A stretch of 64,000 bases of DNA from Conus ventricosus (taxonomy: Eukaryota; Mollusca; Gastropoda; Neogastropoda; Conidae), in assembly GCA_018398815.1 (NCBI GenBank), contig CM031601.1, forward strand, positions 36,432,009-36,496,008, read 5' to 3'. Within the stretch, counting starts at the first letter, position 1. Each line of letters starts with the position of its first letter. The position numbers and the translations under genes were made by a program. A model generated the notes under the pieces. That model searched no databases. It was given only the letters and a program-made list of their open reading frames with translations, and was not told the DNA's origin. Positions 56,819 to 64,000 of this stretch are shown here, piece by piece.

Positions 56819-56973
56819 CATTAATTAGCAACTTTATTTAGATTAATGTGCATGTTAGTGGTTTTTTTTTAATATTATCTTGTGCGAAAAAGTAGACTAC
56901 ACATTTGACATGGCTGACTACACATTTTGGTCATCTGACTACACATTGGTTTCGAGGGGGGTAAACAGGTCTG

Positions 56974-57863
56974 GGTGGGTAGCGAGAAGGCGAGCTGTCT
57001 CGTACCCGCCCCGGGGAGAGCACTGCCTCCTGCGTCTCCCGGGTGCGGTCCATGCCGGCCCCCTGCATGGTGGGTGGCATGGTACCCGAGCCCCCTGGCC
57101 GCTTGGAAGCGGACTGGGAAGGCTGCGGTGACGAGTCCACCTCAAGGGACAAAAGGTTACCCCTAGTCCCGCTGGTCGATCCTCCCCCCGGAGGAACGGG
57201 ACTGCGGACGTTGCCCAATAGGGGAGCGAAAGAAGTCCGCTCCCCAACGTCCTGTACCCCTAGGGGAAAGTGCGACAGTCGATCGGGGTGGTTCGACCGT
57301 CGGGGGTGAGGGCGCAGATCCGACCTAGTCGATGCCTGCGTCCCTGACCCGGAGTTGTGGTCAGTGGGGGAGACCCACCAAAGACTGCCCACAACTCCTC
57401 CACCGGAGTGATGACGCTCCTCGTGTCCGAGTGGTGGCCGCACTCGGACACGGTTGGGGAGAGCGTGATGGGACAGCGTGACGGTAGTGGGGGGCAAGCT
57501 AACGCCACGAGTCTCATCTGATCGAGTGACGGGCGGTGATTCCGGCCGCGAGTCGTCACCCGTGCCGGTCCGCTCCTCGGTAAGGTTCCCCGAGGGTCGC
57601 GGGACGCAGCCTGATAGGAGAGAGTCTCTGTGTGCGACCGAAGGCGAAAAGGCGATTTGGCCAGGGAGCGGGAAGATTTTGAACGGGCAGGTCCTTTCAG
57701 GGGAGCCTTGCCTTTGGATTTCTACAGTGTCGAAAGAAAAACAGTTGGCAGTAACGGCTGATTGCCTGTTCGCTTCCGAACGCAACGATCGTGAGTCCGC
57801 CGGACGGGCAGAGGAGGTATCGTAACGATGGTCGCGCGTACCCTGCACGGAACCCTCCTCCAC
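56974..57863 (-). other. open frame in the composite element, function unknown
   Basis: About 297 codons open on the minus strand in CpG-rich DNA; Arg/Ser/Pro/Gly-rich with no recognisable motif. The reading continues into the hAT end to 56931, but those residues are foreign. Once the hAT is removed it points toward the open frame at 54566-55336, but the frames do not line up without an indel. Confidence 0.25.
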
Positions 57864-58351
57864 ACCGGCCGTACGCTCATCATAGGTTCGAGCGGATTGT
57901 CCCCTGGAATCGACACGCGGGTCCTCCGGGGCAAGAGAACGACTCCCGAACAGAGGAGCGGCTCGACCCGTTAATGTCCTTCACCATGTTGGGCACTGGT
58001 GGCGAGACAATCACGGAACGCACGATCGCAAAGAGGAGACAAAGAGGTGGATCGAGGGATAGAAAAGAGCTCGAACCACCTCGTGAGGGGCACTGAGAGT
58101 GCGGTAAATGAAGATGAAATCGCGAGTGCCGAGAAGAAAGCACAAACGCGAGAAACATGTGATCGAATAAATAAAACAACAAAACAAGCAAGGAAGCAAA
58201 CACAAGGCTATTTTAATATAGCAAAGACAAAAACACAGCAAAGAAAAGGCGAGACAGAGCACAAGACTGATCTTGCTTGGACGGCAGGCCAAAGACTCTC
58301 GATCTACCTTGTAACAATGATACATGGGGTAGTAATAAATGTTCACACGTT

Positions 58352-58839
58352 GGTAGACCAAGAGATCGTAGAGACACATGATCTACCAGTAGTAATGAAA
58401 AAAGAGGAACCGATAATGTTACTAATGGGGTACTAATAAGTGTGCACAAGTTGGTAGATCAAGAGATCGCAAGACACTCTCTATACCTGTAATAATGATA
58501 AATAAGGTACAGGAAAATGACCCCGGGGGAAGCCGCGTACCGCCAAACAAGGTGTGTGAGGTCAGGCAACATGGCGGAGACGGCAACCGGCGTGGCACAA
58601 TCGAAGGTGGCGGATCAATTGACCGGGAAGGGATCGATCGTCGAGAGTGACGCGCAATGGCGCACAAGAGTAAATACCCCTGGTGTACCTTGTAATAATG
58701 CTAAGGAGGTACTAATAAATGTGCACCAGTTAGTAGATGAGGAGATCGTTAGGACCATCGATCTACCAGTGATAAATTTGGTACAAATAAATGCGCACCA
58801 GTAGGCAGATCAAGAGGTCGTACAGTCACTCGATCTACC
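58352..58839. repeat. four copies of a 36-nt GGTAGATC...GATCTACC hairpin
   Basis: Units at 58352-58387, 58453-58487, 58732-58767 and 58804-58839 each have an 8-bp inverted pair (variants of GGTAGATC and GATCTACC) around AAGAGATCGTA-like loops, and are each preceded by GTACTAATAAATGTGCACCA-like sequence. Confidence 0.8.
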
Positions 58840-59050
58840 TGTAGTAAGAATAACTAGAGTGCCATATTGGGTACAAATAAAGGTGGCCTGGGAAATCCCC
58901 GTACGGGCAAGCATGTGCGACCGAAAATGGGCACCCTGCGGTGAGGCAATATGGAGAAGACGCCGACCGCAGTGGAAAATCCAAGATGGCGGGTAGATTG
59001 ACCGTGAGGGTATGGTCGTCGAAAGAGAAGCAATGGGCGCGAGAGCAAAA
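58514..59050. repeat. two approximately 160-bp repeats, 375 bp apart
   Basis: 58514-58675 and 58889-59050 share GCAACATGGCGGAGACGGC-like and CCAAGATGGCGGGTAGATTG-like blocks followed by GACCG and ATGGTCGTCGA. They are about 65-75% alike by eye. Confidence 0.65.
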
Positions 59051-59759
59051 TAGACTAGCGCGCTGAAGATATACGAGGAGGCCGAAAGGCGACTCAGTAG
59101 AGGGAAATCTGAGTAGAGGATCTCGGATAACCAATGCTTATTTACTGTCATAAATGAGAGACGGGAGATTAGCCTCTAGCTTTGAAATTACTTCATCTTT
59201 ACGTCACCTAGCCTTGACGTAAAACTTTTGTTTCATTTTTTACTTCACCCAGATTTGACGTCAGATTCAGGTGCAGCGCTTATCACAAGATAAACTTCTA
59301 GATGTTGGAAATGCGCTGCTGAGTTAGCCCCTAAACGTCATTGTAAGGCGAAGTCTTCTTCTTCTTCATCTTCCTCTTCCTTAAAACATCAGCCATCATG
59401 TTTGATGGTATATGTGAGTACAAACACGATCGACCGAACTCGACGAGGGATCGTAAGAAAGACGATCTGGAGTAGTAGAACAATTGAAATGGGAAGAGAT
59501 CAGGGAGGACGCGTTAGGGGTGAGTAAGGGCCGAATGGAGAACAATGGAGTGAAGAGAAATAGTGAGCAGTCACGCCGTAGAGCGTGAAAAATGAAATAA
59601 AACGCCATCCATAAGCCTCACGCGGCAATGGTACCCATGGTCTAACGCAAGTCACAATAGAAAAAGCAACGAAGGCAAACACACAAGCAATCTCTACAAA
59701 GACAGAAGTATAGGCGAGACAGAGCAAAAAAACCTGTCCTTGTTAGGCAGGAGGCCGAG
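59051..59759. other. rest of the composite element, no gene
   Basis: Mixed sequence leading to the right inverted arm; TGACGT motifs recur at about 59215 and 59258. No coding sequence supported. Confidence 0.4.
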
Positions 59760-60073
59760 GTTGAATGAGGAACAGGAAGTTTACACCGGCTTCTTCCCTG
59801 GCGGAAGTAGTGTGGGCGTCACGTGATGGTCTTATTACTGCATTAGCCACAAAAAATCTCAGCCTGGCAGAGCTGACTAACTGCCGTGAATGCTATGGTC
59901 TGACATGGTACAGTATATGACGCCAAAAAGACTAGTTACAGAAGCATCAACGACAACGAACCAAAACATTCACCTGGGCAAGGAAGGGGCTCCATCTGGG
60001 AGACTTATGATGCAGTGCAGTGAAAGCCGAAAGGAAGCTGCAAAGCTGACTCCCCTTCTAACACCCAGGACAA

Positions 60074-60921
60074 CAATGAGAGTAGCCACATGGAACATCA
60101 GGATGATGTACGAAACAGGAAAAACCATCCAAGTTTTGAGAGAGATGAAAAACTACAAGATAAGGAGTGCTAGGACTGAGTGAGACGAAACAGGAAAAAC
60201 CATCCAAGTTGTGAGAGAGATGAAAAACTACAAGATCGGAGTGCTAGGACTGAGTGAGACAAGGTGGCTACAGTCAGGACAGCTGAGACTTTCATCTGGA
60301 GAACAGCTGCTGTACTCAGGACACACAGACGATGGAGCCCCCCACACTGAGGGTGTGGCCCTGATGCTGGCACCGGAGGCACAGGGGGCACTCATCGGCT
60401 GGGAACCTGTCAACTCCCGCATCATCACAGCCAAGTTTACCACAAAGAAAAAGGACATCAGGTTGAACATCATCCAGTGCTATGCTCCCAACAATGCGGA
60501 AGAAGAGAAGAAAGATGACTTCTATCAGCAACTACAAACAGTGATAGACAGAAGAGGAGTAAAGGATATAACCATACTGATGGGAGATTTCAACGTCAAG
60601 ATTGGAATGGACAACACAGGCTACGAGGACATCATGGGGACACACGGACTGGGACAGATGAACGAGAATGGTGAGCACTTTGCAGACCTGTGTGCCCTGA
60701 ACCAGCTGGTGATAGGAGGAAGCATCTTCCCACACAAGCGCATCTACAAGGCCACATGGAGATCCCCAAACCACGTCACGGAGAATCAGATTGACCACAT
60801 CTGCATTAGCTGCAAATTCAGGAGATCATGGCGGGATGTACGAGTGATGAGAGGTGCTGACGTGTCATTAGACCACCACCTTCTTTTGACAACGTGTCAT
60901 CAGACCACCACCTTCTTTTGA
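60074..60921 (+). pseudogene. RTE endonuclease domain
   Basis: ATG 60076 opens RVATWNIRMMYETGK, the N-terminal strand of RTE endonucleases. After a 75-bp tandem duplication (60112-60261) the frame resumes with GVLGLSETRWLQSG (catalytic Glu), MGDFNVKIGMDN (Asp/Asn) and NHVTENQIDHICIS near the C-terminus. A 32-bp duplication (60860-60923) repeats the SLDHHLL region containing the catalytic Asp-His and shifts the frame. A single ORF with RT would be expected in an intact RTE. Confidence 0.85.
60112..60261. repeat. 75-bp tandem duplication in the RTE endonuclease
   Basis: GAAACAGGAAAAACCATCCA starts at 60112 and again at 60187; the units differ by a substitution and a one-base indel, which shifts the frame. 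Confidence 0.9.
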
Positions 60922-60923
60922 CA
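60860..60923. repeat. 32-bp tandem duplication in the RTE endonuclease
   Basis: ACGTGTCATTAGACCACCAC begins at 60860 and, with one change, at 60892. Confidence 0.9.
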
Positions 60924-61089
60924 ACAGTGAGACTTCGCCTCAAGAGATTCACCAACGCCAACAACACACGGACAAGGTGTAATGTCGGACTGCTCAGAAA
61001 CAGGGACACACAAGCAGCATTCCAGATCAGCCTTTCCAACAGGTTCCAGCCGCTACAAGAGCTGATAGAAGATGGTGAGATGGACATCG

Positions 61090-62630
61090 AGACATAGTGG
61101 GGACACTGTAAGAAGCTCTGGCATGACACATGTGAAGAGATCCTTGGCAAGAAGAAGACCCAGCACAAGGAATGGATCTCTGCCGACACCATCCACAAGC
61201 TGGAAACAAGGAGAGAGAAGAAAACTATGCTGAACACAAGCCGAACAAGAGCAGCTAAGGCAAAGGCACAGGAAGACCACACAGCAGCGAACAGAGAAGT
61301 AAAGAGGAGCATCAAGAGGGACTACTTTGACGACCTGGCCAGCCAAGCAGAGGCAGCAGCCGGACAGGGGAACCTGAAGGACCTGTACCTGGTAACCAAG
61401 AAGCTGCCAGGCTTGTTCCAGCAGACAGACAAGCCAGCGAAGGACAAGAACGGAAACCCACTGACAACAACCGAGGAACAGCTGAAACGATGGGCAGAAC
61501 ACTTTGGGGAGCTGCTGAACCGCCCCGCCCCTGACGCACCACCAGTCATCCCACCCGCAGAGACAGACTGCCCATCAGCTGTGACAAACCCTCAAAGGCA
61601 GAAATCAAGAAGGCCATCATGACTGAAAAATGGGAAGGCTGCAGGGCTGGACAAGATACCAGCAGAAGCCATCAAAGCAGACACAGAGACAGCTGTCAAC
61701 ATGCTATGCAGCCTCTTCAGCAAGATTTGGGAGAAGGAGGAGGTACCAGCCCAGTGGAAAGAAGGAATCATCATCAAGCTGCTGAAGAAAGGAGACCTCA
61801 GGGACTGCAGCAACTACCGAGGGATCATGCTCCTGTCAACGCCAGGCAAGGTTCTCAGCAGGGTTCTACTGGAGGGAATGAAAGAGGCTGTTGATCCCAA
61901 GCTCCGAGACCAGCAGGCAGGCTTCCGGCTGAACAAATCCTGTGCCGACCAGATTGCCAGCCTGTGCATCAACACCACTGCCAACACACCAGTCACAGTC
62001 GGTGGAGAGCCCATCAGGGAGGTGGAGTCTTTCGTCTACCTGGGAAGCGTGGTGGACCAACAGGGAGGCACAGACAGAGATGTCGCATCCAGAATCGGCA
62101 AGGCAAGAGCAGCTTTCGTCATGCTCAAGAACATCTGGGCATCTGGAGGAATCAGCATAAGAACCAAACTCCACATCTTCAACTCCAGCGTGAAATCGAT
62201 TCTGCTCTACGGATGCGAGACATGGCGGACAACACAGACGATACAACAAAAGATTCAGACATTCTTCAACACCTGTCTGATGCGCATCTACAAAATCTGA
62301 TGGCAGGACAAGATCCGAAACGAAGATCTGTGGGAGCGTGCGGGACAGGAACCAGTGGCCAAGCAGATACTGTGAAGGAAGTGGGGCTGGACCGGACACA
62401 CCCTCAGGAAGCCAGCATCCAGCACCACACGCCAAGCCCTGACCTGGAACCCGCAGGGAAAGAGGAAGAGAGGCCGGCCTCGCAACGGCTGGAGGTGAGA
62501 CACTGAGGCGGAGCTGAAACAACAAGGGACCAACTGGACTGGAATGACCAGAACAGCCCAGAACAGAGTGCGATGGCGAAGGGTCATCGATGGCCTATGC
62601 TCCACCAGGAGCGATGGGCATAATAAATGA
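61090..62630 (+). pseudogene. RTE reverse transcriptase lacking its catalytic core
   Basis: A thumb-side linker (61227-61622), then KAAGLDKIPAEAIKAD, EKEEVPAQWKEGIIIKLLKKG and NYRGIMLLSTPGKVLSR. QQAGFRLNKSCADQIASL then jumps to CINTTANTPVTVGGEPI and FVYLGSVVDQQGGTDRDV, which in intact RTE proteins are separated by the block with the two catalytic motifs (the FADD box). So several hundred bases are deleted at about 61962. The rest follows to KSILLYGCETWR and GKRKRGRPR with slips and a stop near 62298. It cannot reverse-transcribe. Confidence 0.88.
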
Positions 62631-62640
62631 ATCACCCCAC

Positions 62641-62853
62641 TGATGAACACACACCAGCGCACACACGTCTACAGTATACCCTGGAGACACTGAGAGATTC
62701 AAAGTCTTATCTCAGTTGACATTTGTTTCATCTTTTGTGTCTGTTATTGGAAAGGCCCAGTATGAGTTTGCCCCAATCACTAGGAGTCTTTGCAATGTTG
62801 GCCTTGAAATTATTCCAGTGTTTGTTTGGTTGGTGATGTTTCTTGCTCTTCCC
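62641..62853. other. unassigned spacer
   Basis: No gene; ends at TTAA 62854-62857. Confidence 0.4.
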
Positions 62854-62857
62854 TTAA

Positions 62858-63180
62858 CCCCTTCACTGCCACAGTATAATAGCACATTTGAATAACTGTG
62901 CCAAAGTAAAATTTTGCTTTTTGGGGTAGGTTCAGTAAAATGGTTACTGCTCACTTATTTCTTGACAAATCTTTCAGATATTTGGCATGTTTTGTCGTTA
63001 TGCATTGATCTATAATGTCCTGTAAAAATGACTTGATTATGTTGATAATTAGTGCAGCAGAAATTGACATAATTGTAAAAATCTTACCAAAAATATACAC
63101 AAAGAAAAAAGTTAAGCACCCCCTTATATTTTCAACTGTCAGAATTGACAACAACAATGTATGACCCCAAAATTTTCAAT
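62858..63180 (+). mobile_element. piggyBac-like element, left end
   Basis: After TTAA (62854-62857) comes CCCCTTCACTGCCACAGTAT and about 220 bp that are the reverse complement of 34490-34716, so this is another copy of the same element family, running to the right. The far end is not identified in the window. Confidence 0.7.
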
Positions 63181-64000
63181 TTTGTCAAGAATGGTGTGTC
63201 ATTGAAAGGATAAAACCAGTCAGACGTGTATGTGAAGCATAGTCATGGTGTGGCATGCACGTGCATTACGGTTTTTGAAATTTTTAAAATTGAGGTTTGG
63301 TGAGTCATCCAGTTTAGCAATCACAGTTGGTTTTTTAAAAAAAAATAATTTTTTGCAAAAAAAATGGGGCGAAGGGGATAGCAGGCCAACGTGGCAAATT
63401 AGGGCATGCATTCCACTGGAAAGGGGGTCCCCAAATTGGGGCTTTCCACTACACTGTCTCAGCCGCTGGTGGGGAAACACCACAAACCAACCATGTGCGG
63501 GCCCCCCCGACGGCCGCCACATCAGGCAAGCCGAAACAGGGCTTACTTCGTATATACGCCATGACCTTTTCGCCACAAGCACCAGCTTGAACGCAGGGAT
63601 GCCTAACAGAAAATTTTCCCCAAAAAAACATGCAAACCGTTTAAAAACCCAGGGATAAACGGGGGGGTTATAAAGTCCCCTTTGACTACCCCGTTGACTG
63701 ACCCCACAAAAGACGGCTTTTGGGACTGGTTTTCTCGCCCCGGGGGGGTGGGGGAACCTGAGGAACGGAGAAAGATACACTGTGGGAAAACGAAAACCGT
63801 TTTCCCTGCTGCGCGTCACTGATGGAAGATAAAGGGGTTTGGAGACGCCCAAATCACCTATCGCCCGGGAACATACAGGCAACTTTTTCCTCACGTGACT
63901 TTTCCATAATGGTCGGGGGGTGCCTCTCAAAACGATCAAGCGGATTGTTTACCATTCGAGGGGGGGACCCTCACAGGGGACGGTACATCCGAGAGTCCTT
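63181..64000. other. unassigned, probably poor consensus
   Basis: G, C, A and T runs of 5-8 occur very often. A minus-strand frame is open for 239 codons (63220-63939), but I see no domain and the composition follows the homopolymers. No gene claimed. Confidence 0.35.

Larger units (their letters stand above)
55495..56973 (+). mobile_element. internally deleted hAT-like transposon
   Basis: Ends CAGATCTGTTTA and, reversed, CAGACCTGTTTA form a 12-bp inverted repeat with one mismatch and hAT-type CAG...CTG borders. GGGTGGG occurs at both flanks (55488-55494 and 56973-56979), fitting an approximate 8-bp duplication. Subterminal CTACGCATTT / CTACACATTT motifs recur at both ends. The interior encodes only the two ends of a transposase and carries a (CA)n tract. 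Confidence 0.75.
53718..59928. mobile_element. inverted-repeat-bounded composite element, class uncertain
   Basis: About 150 bp at 53762-53912 is inverted at 59760-59910 with few mismatches, and 38 bp at 54032-54069 is inverted at 59891-59928 (TTTTGGCGTCATATACTGTA...). The unit interrupts the RTE element. The inside is CpG-rich (about 54.1-58.1 kb) with long overlapping open frames on both strands, a nested hAT (55495-56973) and a repeat block (58.3-59.1 kb). No transposase, RT or recombinase was recognised, so DIRS-like, foldback or another class all remain possible. Confidence 0.6.
53489..62640 (+). mobile_element. RTE-clade non-LTR element, split by a 6.2-kb insertion
   Basis: The 5' part (to about 53717) contains CATGTCGTAAGAGGCGACTA and GGCTAACAACCCTACCTGTA, usual in RTE 5' regions. 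It resumes at about 59929 with the endonuclease start near 60074 and RT to about 62625, ending in GGGCATAATAAATGAA. The exact 5' boundary is uncertain. RT lacks its catalytic core. Confidence 0.82.

Noticed and set aside
58300..58850. A CRISPR array
   Set aside because: The repeats are degenerate, irregularly spaced, four in number and lie in a eukaryotic mobile element.
63220..63939. A 239-codon minus-strand gene
   Set aside because: No domain, and the frame is shaped by homopolymer runs in a stretch that looks like poor consensus.

Overview
The window looks like non-coding, transposon-packed DNA of an invertebrate animal. The absence of operons, the GT-AG exons, the (TG)n and (CT)n microsatellites and the mix of RNase H-bearing non-LTR, RTE, Ty3/gypsy, piggyBac, pogo and hAT relics fit a lophotrochozoan, perhaps a marine mollusc. 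That assignment is inference from element style only. No bacterial, organellar or rRNA sequence was seen.

Host gene: four plus-strand exons (3842-4063, 37961-38092, 42730-43132, 44762-44814) have canonical splice sites and mutually compatible phases (0/0, 0/0, 0/1, 1/0). They look like pieces of one gene whose first visible intron, about 33.9 kb, holds most of the mobile DNA. I do not recognise the protein. A further possible exon lies at 2811-3028.

Dominant repeat: one family of RNase H-bearing non-LTR retrotransposon (I/Nimb-like) ends in (TTATC)n and has ORF1 (CCHC zinc knuckles) and ORF2 (AP endonuclease, RT, RNase H, C-terminal zinc knuckle). Copies are A (436-1235, minus), B (about 4915-13515, split by a gypsy element), C (about 14650-25839, split by D), D (16218-22144, full length), E (25840-26790, old), F (46052-51896, full length), G (about 45768-53330, old, split by F), H (53331-53488, 5' end only) and I (about 41640-41795, 3' end only). 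Copies A, D and F have 11-12 bp target duplications. D and F start at the same nucleotide with a nested hairpin, and H shows a compensatory change in its inner stem.

Other elements: a young Ty3/gypsy element (6605-11195, minus) with near-identical 230-bp LTRs sits in copy B with a 5-bp duplication. 28-42 kb holds a pogo-like relic, a TTAA-bounded piggyBac-like element (29996-34716) containing a 765-bp tandem duplication, an old minus-strand piggyBac transposase relic (about 34741-37240), a tRNA-headed SINE (about 39135-39665) and an internally deleted piggyBac element (39773-41470). 53.5-62.6 kb is an RTE-clade element split by a 6.2-kb inverted-repeat-bounded, CpG-rich element of uncertain class, itself carrying a 1.48-kb internally deleted hAT.

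Quality: several stretches (about 18.3-22.1, 25.6-28.1, 46.0-48.9 and 63.2-64.0 kb) differ from sister copies mostly by single-base indels and stretched homopolymers. This looks more like consensus error than decay, so many frameshifts noted below may not be real.
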